A stretch of 64,000 nucleotides of DNA from Haliotis asinina (taxonomy: Eukaryota; Mollusca; Gastropoda; Lepetellida; Haliotidae), in assembly GCF_037392515.1 (NCBI RefSeq), contig NC_090291.1:38029001-38093000 (forward strand), given 5' to 3'. Of the stretch, positions 32,671 through 56,094 are shown piece after piece; within the stretch, counting starts at the first letter, position 1, and every line of letters begins with the position of its first letter. Position numbers and translations under genes: made by a program. The notes beneath the pieces are model-generated. The model was given only the letters and a program-made list of their open reading frames with translations. It was not told the origin of the DNA and did not search any database.

Positions 32671-33914
32671 AGACACCTACCTGTAACCGAAAACACCTGT
32701 CTTTCTACATTCCGCTTTTGTTTTTCAACCCCACTTTTAGCTCTCCCATACTTGCAATGGAATGTCTTCCGCTTAGAAAGTTAACAAACTTATATTTGCC
32801 AGAGACTTCATGTTTAATTTGTTTTCAGAGATGAAACTTGGTGAACAAATTTAGTTAGGTTCCCACTTTATATTGTTATCTAAAGTCAGTCGATAAAAAG
32901 GCACTTGAATGTATCAGTATGAATATGCATGAGTATCAGTAAAATCAATCTATGACTACTCAGTATTATTACTAGTATATGGGAAATGGCATAGATGTAT
33001 GGTATGTCAAACTATGTCAGGTATCACATATACTTTATATATTCTCTACATGAATCTCAGCCCTCACTCACTCCAAAATTATCCCCATGCAACACACATA
33101 GCTGATTTTACTATTGCATAAGTTCTGACAGCTGTGTACAGATCATAAAGGTAAATATTGAGTGTAATCTGAATATTGTGCTGACGATGTTTTTGCCAAG
33201 GAGGGTTTAATCTTGATATTACATATATAGCTATGCCTCAGAATTGTTATTTACAAATGTAAATATGATGTTAGCCGAAGGTCGAATCCATCATTTGTTT
33301 ATGGTTTATGCAACATGTTTTATAGTGTTATTACATCACACAGATCGTCAGGCGCATAGCATGCTATTTGTTTCGTGTATAGGTTGCAAAGTTGAACCTA
33401 GGTCGAATGTTTTCACAACAGTAATATAATGAAATGGAGTCCTGAGACTTTCTTCATTTTCAGCTAAGGAAATCTAGACCTGCCACATTTTCTAGACTTG
33501 CGTGGGCTTTCCTGGATATATATACTTAAAGGTCTGTATGACATACTAAACAGTCATGTACGCCTGGGCATATTTGTTTAACAATGGTAGCTATGTCCTT
33601 GATCATCCTGTCAAGCGTACATCCACACAAACTTCCGGATTCTAACTGCATTATAATCTCAGGTTAATGTGTATCGTCCCTCGCTCCTTCCAGTTTCTGC
33701 GGCATTTACTGATGTTTTAACCCACTCTGATAACACTTTTCTGATGACTCTGCAATTTGCTCAAGCTATTTTTGTAATAAACATGATGCATTTCTTGTGG
33801 GTCTGACTGTTGTCAATCTGCTGTCGACTCCCCACGACAGCAGCAGCAATGTCATGTTTGGCTTTAGCGTTTCAAAAGTGATCTGACCTAGGTGCACCTG
33901 ATTGTTTGTTGTTT

Positions 33915-34095
33915 AATCAGCTCACGGCTGTTTATAAATAGTCAAGTCTGGATCAGACAATTCTTTGATTGACAACATTCGATCTCATACTATAACATGA
34001 GTTGACGAAGTCAGCAAGTCTGACCACCTGATCCCGTTGGTCACCCCTTTGAACAAGGTTTGCTGAAGACCAGTTCTAACCCGGATTCTTCATGG
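33915..34095 (-). repeat. SINE-B copy
   Basis: Minus-strand copy: TCAAGTCTGGATCAGACAAT, GTCAGCAAGTCTGACCACCT and GATCCCGTTGGTCACC. Confidence 0.75.
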
Positions 34096-34194
34096 GTCCG
34101 AAGAAAGGAAACAATGAGCGAGGGTGTAGTTTTATGCTGCTTTTAGCAGTATTCCAGCAATATCATGGTAGGACATCAGAAATGAGCTTCACAC

Positions 34195-34400
34195 TTTCTA
34201 CCCAAGTGATGCTTGCCATAAAAAGCAAAAGTTTGTAATAAGAGGCGACTATTAGGTGCTCAGGCTCGCTGACTCGGTTGACACATCATCTGTTCAAAAG
34301 TGTGCAAACAGATGCAGATGCTGCTGATCACTGGATTGCCTGGTCCAGATTCGATTATTTACATACAGCAGCCATATTGCTGAAAGTTTGCTTAGTGTGG
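34195..34400 (+). repeat. SINE-B copy
   Basis: Plus-strand copy: GATGCTTGCCATAAAAAGC, AAGAGGCGACTATTAGG, GGCTCGCTGACTCGGTTGAC, CTGGATTGCCTGGTCCAGA, with a truncated tail. A minus-strand SINE-tail fragment at 34120-34175 precedes it. Confidence 0.78.
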
Positions 34401-34744
34401 CCTGTTGGTTCTGCAGCCATGTGATCGAGGGACAGCCAGATTCTACTGTGAGGAGTTGGCAACCATGAAAGTTGACAGGTTGTAGAGCTGGTCAACCTTT
34501 CTTGGCATACCTAGAGTCAAAACCATGTGCTCACTCATCTGTGAGTGCATATGTGAGCAAGTAAGGTAGCGACTAAGTGAGCGAGATTTTTGCAATGCTC
34601 TTAATTTCATCCTCCCATATTACAATGGGAGAGACCGAAAATGGGAGTAACACACTGCACTGCAAGTAGAATGGAACATGGTTTTTGGTGTGATGAGTAA
34701 ACACCTGAGCCAAAAGGACATTCCACTTTGTGAATAAATGCCTG

Positions 34745-34870
34745 CAGGGTGATGGAGTAGCCCAGTGGTTACAGCATCGGTTCGATTCCAAACATGCGTA
34801 CAATTTGTGATGCTGATTTCTAGTGTACCCTACCCTGATATTGCTGGACTATTGATAAAAGCAGGGTGAC
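34745..34870 (+). repeat. SINE-A copy
   Basis: GATGGAGTAGCCCAGTGGTTA (box A) and CGGTTCGATTCCAAAC (box B, closest to the tRNA consensus in the window), then GATATTGCTGGACTATTG. It abuts the SINE-B copy at 34870. Confidence 0.8.
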
Positions 34871-35060
34871 TGAGGGAGTGAGTTTTGTTTTAGGCCGCAC
34901 TCAGCAATACTCCTGCCATATGGTGGCTGTCTGTAAATATTCAAGTCTGGACCAGACCATCCAGTGATCAACAGCATGAGCATCAATCGACACAAGTCTG
35001 CGAGCATGACCACCCGATCCTGTTAGTCGTCTCTTACGACAAGCATAGTATGGCAGCTAA
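34870..35060 (-). repeat. SINE-B copy
   Basis: Minus-strand copy: GAGTTTTGTTTTAGGCCGCA, CTCAGCAATACTCCTGCC, AGTCTGGACCAGACCATCC and TTAGTCGTCTCTTACGAC. Confidence 0.8.
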
Positions 35061-37347
35061 GAGCAGGGAAAAACATACACCTAAGTACGGCACTGACCAC
35101 ACAAAGGCATAGCACAGGTTGGGTAGGACTCTAAACAGATAGAGTGCCATCTACAGATAGGTAAGAGGATAGCTGAAAATTAGTGGGTGCTGAAAAACCA
35201 ATAAATATTTTGGAGATCTGATCCTGTGCTAAAATAGTCTGTGTTCATCCTTATCCCTGTCACATTACCGATGAATTTACAAAAATACACACTTGAAAAA
35301 CACAACATGAAACAGAAAGGTTTTTACAATTTTTTTCTGTAAAATTCACACATTTGTAATAATCAATGAACTAATTTCGTTCAAATTATCGCAGCAAAAA
35401 TATTTTTCTTCAATACATAGTCATACAAGCAAATTAAACTGCATTCTCTTCCCACAGATGTTACCTGTTATATCTTCCTACGAACCCATTCTAATACAGC
35501 CATATTTCCCAGTTCTCATAAAATCCCCTAACAGCAAATATTCACAACATGAATTTTCTCCCTTCCTTCTATTGAATCAGAACATGTGTTACACCAACTC
35601 AGATCCAACTTGACTAATGTTGATGTGACACCCAAGACATTTAATGGCTAGCTCAATCCACCATTACATGTCCAGAAGAATTGCTTGCAACATAGCATAC
35701 AGAAATTACTGATGCCTTCTGAATGATCACTTTTGAAACAAAGTCGCTGATTGCACAACTGTCTGCAACCAGTCATGAATCCTGAACACTCACACCATAA
35801 AAGAAGCATGAACACTCACACTATGAAAAGGCTGTACTAAAAAGTGGTTTATATGAAGATATGACAAGAGACCTCTGTGGGAAGAGAATGAAAAAACTGG
35901 AGGAGTCACAGCACTACACACTTGGGTTGTCTTCTTTGGAATAGTGGCTACTTTGCAACAACCTCATCAGCTTTCACTCAAATACACTTCACATACATGC
36001 TAGCAATACAGCTGGCACTTAGTTGAACAACAGCTGAACAAACACTGCCTGGTGCTTCAGCGTCCTTCAGTATCAACTGTTCATAGGTTGATATATGATA
36101 TATACCATACTAACCGCCACATACAAGCATGGTCATCTCCTCTCACCACTAACAAAAATATGTAACAATTAAAATTACAAATCACTGATTACTTTACGGG
36201 TAAATGGAGATGTGAAGGTGACTTTCTTTTGAATGATGATCCTATGTTGTTTATCTGTGATCACTTGAAGAAACTAGTAGTTATTAAGGCTATATAATAA
36301 CTACAACTGACAAAATACAGTTTGTTCGGTGATTATCTGCTGTCATGGCGATCATTAAAAATTAGGTTATTAATTACAGAAAGTTGAAATACCTATGCAA
36401 AACATGAACTTTTCGTTCACCCATATTGGTTACCAAGGTTTTGGGTATTGCTTTTCTAAGATATAGTGAATATATGAAAGAAATTTTAAAAAATATTAGT
36501 GATAATCTTGAATAGATACAGGTGACAGGCTTCTACCTGGACTCACAAACATCAGGGTTCCAGGTACCCCCTGATTATTAGTTTTCAGGTTTCCTAGCAG
36601 GAAAACGAGGGTTCTTTGAAGTAACATTGTATAAATCTATACCTTTCAACAATTTCTTGAAAGCCTGGAATGACTCATTGATAATGTGTACTTAGAGATG
36701 AAATGACGCATATAACTGCTCAGAAAGAATCAACCAAACATTTTACAAGGTCATAGATGTGTCATGGGTACAATGAAGAATATTATTTCCCTCTGAATGC
36801 AGTGACTTTTATTCTGTGTTTATTCACTACATTTGTGCATCTTGTACAGCAATGGTGATAATTAATAGTGAACCCAGATACTGTCAACAACTAAAATTAT
36901 TTATCAGAATAGATCATGACAAGGAAAGCTTTTTCACGCTGCTCATATTTTTTCTGACTGTGTTTGATGTATGTCAGCTTAATACGGAAAGAAATTACAA
37001 AAAAAACTCAACGTGCATTTTCACAACCTTTATAAAACTCATTAATTTGGGAAGTGTGCTTGCAGACAAAGTCTTAAATATTCAAACCTACAACCAACAG
37101 GTACATGTACTTGCACTGCTATGAGATAAAGCTCATGAAACACCTTAAACAAAATCTTTTTGTATCCGGCAAAATCTCTTGAAATCAGACAAAGACAGAC
37201 TTCTGTCAATAAATTAACAACCTTGAAGTTATTATATTAATTTATCATTAGGTTAAACCTGCCTATTCCAGGCTGCCTTCAGTTTACACTGGACCAGGCT
37301 GGAAATGCAGAAACGGGACAATTTATCATCCAAATGGCATTCTTTAA

Positions 37348-38112
37348 AAGTCACATGCAACGTAAAACACAACTCTGCACATTCTGATACCTTTCTGTAT
37401 GCACTTACTGAAACAAATCATCAAAAATGCCAATTCAACCTACAAAGTTTGAAAAAAAAAAAGATGAAAAAAGGTCTGCGTAATCGCTAAGGAAAAAGTG
37501 GTTTCAACAGCTATGCTGCACTGCACTCTTTATGCACATGCAGTGAATTGGTTTGCTGAGCTTGGAGCAGTATGCCTGCCCGGAGTATGAGTGTATGAGT
37601 TTGTGAGCAGTAGTCTAATCTTGGTTGTGTACACAAATAAGTAAATGATCTACATATTACATTAAATAGAACCATGTTGATTGTGATAAACAGACTCTGT
37701 CACAGAGAAAACTCAATGTCTGATTTATTGACACTTATATGTCTGCCTGTCTGTCTGCCTGACAATATGCAATGCACAACTTCAATCACTGACCACATGC
37801 AATTAAGACTTATCAGGCTTATAAGCCATAAACAAAGAGACGGCTAAGCGTATCTGCAAATGAACCAGTGGCCAATGAAAAAGGTTCATTACCCTTGAGT
37901 GCACAGACGCAGGCTCTGACTTGGTTCGGCATCACGGCTGCTTCGTTTCGAGGCAGGTAAACCCAAGAACAAAATATTGCACTTCTGATTTGCAATTACA
38001 TGCTTAATATTTTGTATATTTGTTTTTTCTAAACCAGCAATGCATTTTATATATCATGAATAAGTGATATCTATGTTTTAATCATGTTTGTTTTTTTGGT
38101 TGCATGTGACCT
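37348..38112. mobile_element. TTAA-flanked non-autonomous DNA element
   Basis: About 765 bp with inverted ends AAGTCACATGCAAC and GTTGCATGTGACCT, each bordered by TTAA (37344-37347 and 38113-38116). TTAA target duplication is the mark of piggyBac-like transposons. No transposase is encoded and the termini are not the usual CCC type, so the family assignment is tentative. Confidence 0.5.
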
Positions 38113-38344
38113 TTAATCCACAAATCTGGTTTAATTAGATTATACTCTATTACAATTTTCTATTGCTATTGTTTAATTTGTTATGCTTTCCTGATAAAAA
38201 TGAAATATCTGTATAGCTAGCGGCTCATGCAAAATATTACCTATGACAGATAAGGAAGCTACCAACAATTGTGGCAATGTACTGACAATTCTGCAAGAAG
38301 GAGAATGTTGGTTTTATCCAAGACTGTACATGTCTCCATGAATG

Positions 38345-41300
38345 TCACGAATCTTTCTGTCGAGATAATTTTCGATTCCTAATAAAGACAGCCCTTCTCT
38401 CTCTGAATAACAAATGACGATCTTTAAGTTCCACCTTCCCATCCTTGTACAGGTTCCTGATCTTTTCAGCTTCTGGGATGGGATCCATTTTTCCCGACCG
38501 ACGCATATAGCGTATGACCATATTGGTCCCTCCAAGTGTCACCGTGTAGCGGGCAGGTGTTGCAAGCTTGTACATCAGGTAGGCCAAGGCCACGAATCCA
38601 AGACCACCGGCACGGAAGGGTTTTATAAGCGTCTCACTCAACCCAAGTTGTTCCATCAGCGGCACAATGTCTACTCCACTGCAATAAAGAAAACAATGCA
38701 TCATGGCATGTTGGGAATTGGTTGAAATCTCACAATTGATGACTGCTACATTATCAATGACCAATCATCGAAAACAACTGGTTAGCGTCATTTTTTAGAT
38801 TTTCCTATCCAGGCTGTTATTGATTCAACTTACTACTCCAGTGATCAATGGCATGAACATCGATCTGCGCAATTGGGAACCGATGACATGTGCCAACCGA
38901 GTCAGTGAGTCTGACCACCCAATACTGTTGGTCAACTCTTACGAAAAGCATAGTCGCCTTTTATGATAAGCAAAATTGTCATGAACATAAACTTCCTGGA
39001 GACTTATTCTGTCATGACTTTTCACTAAATTTCAGTCAGTGAAGTGAGTCTTCTAAGAGGTAAACATGCTTTCATGCACTGACAACTTCAAAGATATGGT
39101 CCATTGTTAAGGGTTCCAAAGACTAAAAGAGTAGTTCCAAAACCGTTTGAGCTCGATTATGAGAAAATATGACTGACTGCTTGCTCATTTCGTCACTGCA
39201 ACCAATCTTCATCTACTCATTAATGAGTAAGTCAGACTCCATGGTACTATGGTAGTGAAGCATCTGTCCATTCATTTATTTGGGGTTTGTGACAGCACCC
39301 AACAGTTGATGACAAAGTTCTGGCCCTCACAATTAGTGCACACTTGTTTTCACTTGCTTTACACACCTGTCATCTGAAACTTTTTTGGAAATGGGCAAAA
39401 AGAATTCTGAAAATGTTTCTTTCTTTTTATTCTGCAGATAAGTTTGAGAGCAAACACCACCAACATTTGCTCCACAAAACACACATTTATCATGTTAAAT
39501 ATTGAACATCAATGTTTACATGTTTAATAAACAACCAAAGTTTGGGGGAAGACTTGAAGAAACTCTGTTTTATATCATCCTACTTGAATGATAAATGAAA
39601 TATTGTTTTTGGCTTTTTTCACAAACCAACAGGAGTGTAACAAATTGGGCAGTTATGAAGCATCCAACTTCGACATAAGTAAATTTATCCTCAGTACCTT
39701 TTGTTACACTCCACTACTGATTCTAACAAAGCCTCATGGGAGGTTGCGTCAGGTAACCTTTGAGATTGACCAATCAGAACACAGCTTTCCAAATCGCGAA
39801 AGTGGACATTTGCATATACCTTTTGAATTTTGTATCTCAAAGAGGTTCATACCCAAACGATTCCAAATGCTATTTAGCATATAATCACTTCGGGGTGATG
39901 CACACGGCGCATGTTACAACCATGACAATGGTGAGTAAACAGCCGCTGAAAATAGTGTTATGGGCAATATTCAAGGATGTCATCTTGCGGAAATATTAGC
40001 TAATGGTAACCATGTCAACAGAAACCCTAAAGCATACATAATGCAGGTCAAATAACTGTGTTATATGGGGATTTTTGTTTGTGGAGAGATCTGTGTCAGT
40101 GACCTGAATATTTTGTAGGTCCCTCCAATCCCTAAGTAGTAGCCGTTGTCCGATTGGTTAAATCTATTTAACCGTCTCGCTACTGACTGGACGCTCATAG
40201 GTCGCTCCAAGGCTACCTCCCATAAGGTTTTGTTAGATTCAGTGGTGGAGTGTAACGAAAAGTACTGAGGCTAAGTTTACTTAAACTGCATCGAACTATT
40301 GATGCATTGCATTAGTTGAGTCTCCAATAGTAATAAATCGATGGTAGAAACAAAAAACTATCGACAGACCAGTATACTGACTTCCATTGAAAAATGTGCA
40401 GTACAATATACTAAATATATTTCATTTAGAGTTATCCCTGCTTGGTACCTAACCTAACCTAAACAAACTTGATCTGGGTTTAATGTTTCTTGTCAGCTAT
40501 TAAAAGAAACAGAAATAACTTCAGCTTGTTTTTCATTTCAGAAAAACTATCTATTCATTTGGGAAATGATTTCAAATGAGACAATTCAAGGTGAGAAAAG
40601 TTATTGCAGAGCCAACAATACACACCTGACTGCTGCCATGTAGAAAGATCCAAACCAGACCACAGAGGTTACACAGTGCACACCTATTAGAATCTTCCCA
40701 TGCTCTTTGTATGTTTTCCTGAATCTCTGGAACACTGTTAGTGTATTGTCATCTTTTCCATCCACTTCATTATGGACTTTATTGTCATCTGTTACTTTAT
40801 TGGCATCTAACTTTTGGTTGGTGCTGAAATCTCTCACACTAACACAGAAAGTTTCTGGGACTGACGGTTTACAAAATGGGGAAACCAAGACTTGACTGTC
40901 ATGTAGAAAAGTTGAGAACAATAATGGCCCTTTTGACAAGTTTCTTGACGAAATGAACTGATTGTTCACAGTACTTGGAACTACTGCACAAACTGAAAAA
41001 AAAGGAGAAACACAATGAGCATCACAACATGTCATGTGGACAATATCTACCATACGCCAAAGTCTGCAACAGAGGAAACTATTTTTGTAAGAATTAATGG
41101 GAACTTAACTTGAAACTTTCACATTGCCAACAAGGTATACTGCTTTATTTTCACGCTATAAATCTGAGGGAGAATTTAGCAGCCATACTTAACGGCTGCA
41201 GAAATGAATGGAAATGGAGAAATGTTGAGGAACACATACGAAAGTCATGAGAGGCTATGGTGTCCCATGACTTTCATTCATTAATACTAACAAGTGGACC

Positions 41301-42124
41301 TGATGCAATCTACCATAACTGAACTATTTTGTATTCTAAATGATAGAATGTGATGAGAAATGATCTCATATGATGCAAATCAACAAAGGCCTCAGGTATC
41401 AGACGTTAAATTCTCAAGTACACATGAAGGACAGAGAACTAGATAATTCATTTGGGTAGTCAGGTAACAAAAACGTGTGAGTACTTCATAAGGATTATTA
41501 AATATTTATCTTAGGCACTCACACGTCTGCTGCAAATTGGCAATAAAATATTGCACATATGATAATCAGTAAGTGCTATGCTCATTTTAGATCCAGCTGT
41601 AATGTTACTTTTATGGTCTTATTTTAAAGTTAACTTCAATGAAGCAAAAATGAGCCTTTTAAAACGATTTTTTTAAAACACTTTTATTCAGGAAATGAAT
41701 GTGTAAACAAACTTGCAAAAAAGCGAAAGCTTATATTGATGTTGTTACACAATTAATTTAAGCAGCCCTTCTTTTGAAATTTGAAAGAGCAGGTTTAATA
41801 ATCATGATGAAATATGATAGGAGATGTTATCATCTGATACTGATAATCATGTTTTTCTAAATGATTTAATCAAAACTGACATAAAAAAAAACCGCACACA
41901 CCAAGAAATTAGAACAGACCAGACATTTCAGATTACCACGTCAAATATTCTTACATCTTGACTGGACTGAATCTATCATTAAAACTACCAACGTACAAGT
42001 ATGACAAACACTTACCCCTACTAGCGTCCAGAAGCTTCGGAAGATTGTTTGAGAAACTTGGAGGACAACTTTTTAGTATAATCCTTAGGTTTGGCGTGAA
42101 AGCCATGCATCGAAACGATGCCAT
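38345..42124 (-). CDS. FAM210A: FAM210A, mitochondrial DUF1279 protein
   Basis: Complete three-exon gene: 42124-42016, 40992-40626, 38678-38345; 269 residues (human FAM210A has 272). The N-terminus (MASFRCMAFTPNLRIILKSC) is basic and low in acidic residues, as expected for mitochondrial import. Residues about 122-220 form DUF1279: TVFQRFRKTYKEHGKILIG, a membrane segment VTSVVWFGSFYMAAV, then SGVDIVPLMEQLGL, and ATPARYTVTLGGT, which is nearly identical to human FAM210A and separates it from FAM210B. The C-terminal tail is basic. Known role of the family: an inner-membrane protein linked to mitochondrial translation and muscle and bone maintenance. Intron 2 carries a hAT-like MITE. The start lies about 380 bp from the divergent RNMT candidate start. 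Confidence 0.93.
38830..38975 (-). repeat. SINE-B fragment
   Basis: Minus-strand partial copy in FAM210A intron 2: CAGTGATCAATGGCATGAAC, GATCTGCGCAATTGGGAACC and AGTCAGTGAGTCTGACCACC. Confidence 0.78.
39671..40288. mobile_element. hAT-like MITE, copy 2
   Basis: About 618 bp, alignable throughout to 7827-8442 (shared CAATCAGAACACAGCTT, TATTCAAGGATGTCATCTT and GAGATCTGTGTCAGTGACCT). The flanks read catccaac/catcgaac, again an 8-bp duplication with one mismatch. It lies in FAM210A intron 2. Confidence 0.75.
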
Positions 42125-42502
42125 TGCTACTGCGCTGACATGTGCTACCTGATCGACACGAGACGGAATCTTACTCGGGATTGTTTACCATGCTAACTTC
42201 GACCTCAAGCTCCACATGCCGCATGTCACGGATGTAACGACAACTCGGTTCTGTCTCTTGTGCTTATAACAGCGCAAAGTTTCAAGAGCATCATTTATGT
42301 AAAACCAATGGTACCATAACCCGGCTCTACAGCTAATTAACAGCATAATTTTATTTGTTTATTAGACTGACAATTATTACGTAAATGTTAAAATCAAGCC
42401 ATAATGCTAGATAAAGTAAAGTTCAAATGCATTTAGGGTATGTATCGGTTTGTTTTGAATATATCATGTACGACAACCGTAGTCCATTAGATTTCCGTAA
42501 GC
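42125..42502. promoter_or_regulatory. Probable bidirectional promoter of FAM210A and RNMT
   Basis: 378 bp between the FAM210A start codon (minus) and a candidate RNMT start codon (plus, 42503). No TATA box is placed for either side. The FAM210A side has more CpG (cacgagacgg, catgccgcatg), while the RNMT side is AT-rich. A shared promoter is inferred from the short head-to-head spacing. Confidence 0.55.
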
Positions 42503-53505
<11,003 letters not shown>

Positions 53506-54010
53506 CAGTGTGTACTGGGGACTCTGGTGTGAATTCACAGATGAATTGTGGGATAACATCAGCTCCCCCAGCTCCACCTGCCCAAATGCATCATGGGAAA
53601 GCCAGTGCCCATGATCCCAAGGATATATGGCATACTCGTCATAACCATGGTAACAAGAGCTTACATGCCTCACTTATACTGGTGGTGCACCTTCGACAAT
53701 GAACTTTGACATCTTGAGATTTCTAATGGATGCTGGAGCTTCTTCATATTTACGCGAAAGAATTAAGTTTGATGTATTGTATTCACCGGAGAGACTAGGG
53801 AGGTTTCATTGACTACGTTTGTCAGTAATATGATGTACAAGGTGCTGATATGTTGGTGTGTATATATGTGCTCTGTGTATGGTCTGTGGGAGAAACATCA
53901 GATGGACTGTTTGTGAGATGTTGGATGATGGCTAGAACGGGTCCAGTATCCAGTATTTATTCCAGTGATATCTCCATCACAAGCCAGGACTGTCTCAGAC
54001 AATAGTTAAG

Positions 54011-54290
54011 GGATAAACATGTGCCGGCCAATTTGGAGGTTTTATTGAGTATATGAAGCACAGGAATATTGAACCAAAGGTGGTATCCGGAAAATTCAAA
54101 TGAAATATTTCTTTGCTTCAAATTGGCCAACACATATGCTTATCGACATTGTAAACACAAAGGTAAACCGAAAGGTCCATATGAGTTTTCCTGTCTGCAC
54201 TTATTGACATGGAAAGAAAAGCACCGATTTTTTTTGTTTCTACCATTCGGTTTCAATCAGATTAGAAAACACAGTGAATTTTGATGTACA
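54011..54290 (-). repeat. Hairpin/CRE repeat family, copy 3 (decayed)
   Basis: Reverse-orientation, shortened relative of 2712-3185 and 15481-16097: GGCCAATTTGGAGG, TTGAGTATATGAAGCACAGG, CAAATTGGCCAACACAT and TTATCGACATTGTAAACA are recognisable. The CRE octamers are not preserved. Confidence 0.65.
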
Positions 54291-54411
54291 GTTTTGGACA
54301 TATTCAGCTAATTTGAATCGATGCCATGATCTGATAGCTCCAAGTGGCATTAAAACAAGATTCATTCATCTACTCTTTCCAACCAAGTGCAGTATCTGCT
54401 TCTTCATGGCA

Positions 54412-54560
54412 GGGATGGTAGAGTGGCCTGGTGGTTAAGGTGTTGATTCTCCACATGGGTACAAGTCTACATTTCTACATTTCTACTGTCCCCATGCTGT
54501 GATATTGCTGAAATATAACGAAAAGCAGCATGAAACTAAACTCACTCACTCATTCTTTTA
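54412..54560 (+). repeat. SINE-A copy, internally shortened
   Basis: TAGAGTGGCCTGGTGGTTAA head, CCACATGGGTACAAG middle, GATATTGCTGAAATATAACG and an AAACTCACTCACTCATTC tail. Confidence 0.78.
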
Positions 54561-55431
54561 TGGTAAGTCATTGATTGTCTTCCATAAACTAGTTGCATTG
54601 TCATGCCTTTGTAAAATTGTTTGTAATGAAAAGTTACTTTGGTTACCGTGGCAACCATGGCAAAAAATTACCAGGACATTTTTTTGTTTGACATGTAGTT
54701 CTGAGGTAACTGATCTGGTCTATAGGTGCTTGTTTGAGTTTGTTTTGTGTACATATATTTGCCGATATCAGACTGTCATAAAAATCCTTACCAGGTGCAA
54801 TACAGTGAAGTGATCTACTGACGACATGACAAGGGTCTCGCCTAAAACATAATACAGCAGAATATGAGCTTAAGTGAGTATGTTACAACAAAACAGAATC
54901 CTATTTTCATCAGTGCTACTAGTATTACATAACATTTGCTTTTCTGTAGAACAAAAAATCAAAATGTCTCACATTTTGAAATAAATTCAGTATAATCGTA
55001 TGATGTGTTGTTTTTCATAATTCTGATGGACGTGTGACGTCTTTGTGGAACATGTTTTATCTTGGGGTTGGAGCACTTTCACCTGACATAATGTGACACA
55101 ATAACCCAGTATCTGCATCCAGACTTTCAGGGTGTTACAATGCAGCCACATGAGATAGCTGCCTGAGTCCTGCTCATTGGCACTTTATATATGTACAAAC
55201 TATTTCCATGGAAATAAAAAATAAAACTAATGAAAAATTCTGGCTTTTGATGTAAGGCTTTCCAAGCATTCGCATTGCTAGTACATCTATTTGTATACAA
55301 AACTGAAATATCAATTGCTGGAAGGTGCTTATTTTTCTGTATGGAGCTTGAGTTTGTTATACATTCGTCACTTTTAGATATTGACAGACATTTTCCAAAG
55401 GAAGTAGGAAATCGGGGATGCAGCAAAGAGG

Positions 55432-55620
55432 TAACAGTGTACTTAAGTCTCTCTATACTGACTGACATAGTGTAACACTGTACTGAAGTCTGTATATCCT
55501 CGCTGACAGAGTGTAACACTGAGCCCCAGCGTCTGTATCCTGGCTCACATAGTGTAACACTGTACCCCAGTGTCTATATCCTGGCTCACATAGTGTAACA
55601 CTGTACCCCAGTCTCTATAC
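55432..55620 (+). repeat. Minisatellite, about 41-bp unit
   Basis: Four to five units of AGTGTAACACTGTACCCCAG plus TGTCTATATCCTGGCTCACAT, ending directly at a SINE-B tail. Confidence 0.8.
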
Positions 55621-55800
55621 CCTGTCAGCAATATCCCAGCTATAGCTATATGGCGGCGATCTTTAAAAAAACAGAGTCTGGGGAAGACAATCCTGAGATC
55701 AACAACATGAACATCGACCTACGCAGTTGGACTACGATGATATGTGCCAACCGACAAGCACAGGTAGCAAGACCAATTCTAACCCGGATCTTCATGGGTA
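55620..55800 (-). repeat. SINE-B copy, shortened
   Basis: Minus-strand copy: GTCAGCAATATCCCAGC, TATATGGCGGCGATCTTTA, CAACAACATGAACATCGACC and GATATGTGCCAACCGACAAG. Confidence 0.75.
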
Positions 55801-55851
55801 CGAGTCAAGGTATCCTTAGGGTGGGCGACTCTTCTCGTAATATTAATAACT

Positions 55852-56094
55852 GATTTTCTGACAACCCATACTTGCCATAAAAGGCGACTATGCTTGTCGT
55901 AAGAGGGGACTAACGGGATCGAGTGATCAGGCTCGCTGACTTGGTTGACACATGTCACCGGTTCCCAATTGCGCAGATCGATGGTCATGTTGTTGCTCAC
56001 TGGATTGTCTGGTCCAGACTCGATTATTTACAGACCGCCGCCTTATGTCCTTAATATTGCTGAGTGCGTCGTAAAACTAAACTCACTCACTGTC
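55852..56094 (+). repeat. SINE-B copy, near full length
   Basis: Plus-strand copy: ACCCATACTTGCCATAAAAG, GGCGACTATGCTTGTCGTAA, GGTTCCCAATTGCGCAGATC, GATTATTTACAGACCGCCGC and AAACTAAACTCACTCACTG. A minus-strand tail fragment lies at 57298-57352. Confidence 0.88.

Larger units (their letters stand above)
32671..38344. other. Intergenic region between ML-domain gene and FAM210A
   Basis: Convergent 3' ends. About the first 1.1 kb is probably 3' UTR of the ML gene, and an unknown length on the right is FAM210A 3' UTR. It holds SINE copies at 33915, 34195, 34745 and 34870 and a TTAA-flanked element at 37348-38112. From 35100 to 37300 it is plain AT-rich DNA in which I see no gene or repeat. Confidence 0.6.

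Noticed and set aside
55432-55620. CRISPR-like array
   Set aside because: Units are contiguous with no unique spacers, and the genome is animal. It is a minisatellite.
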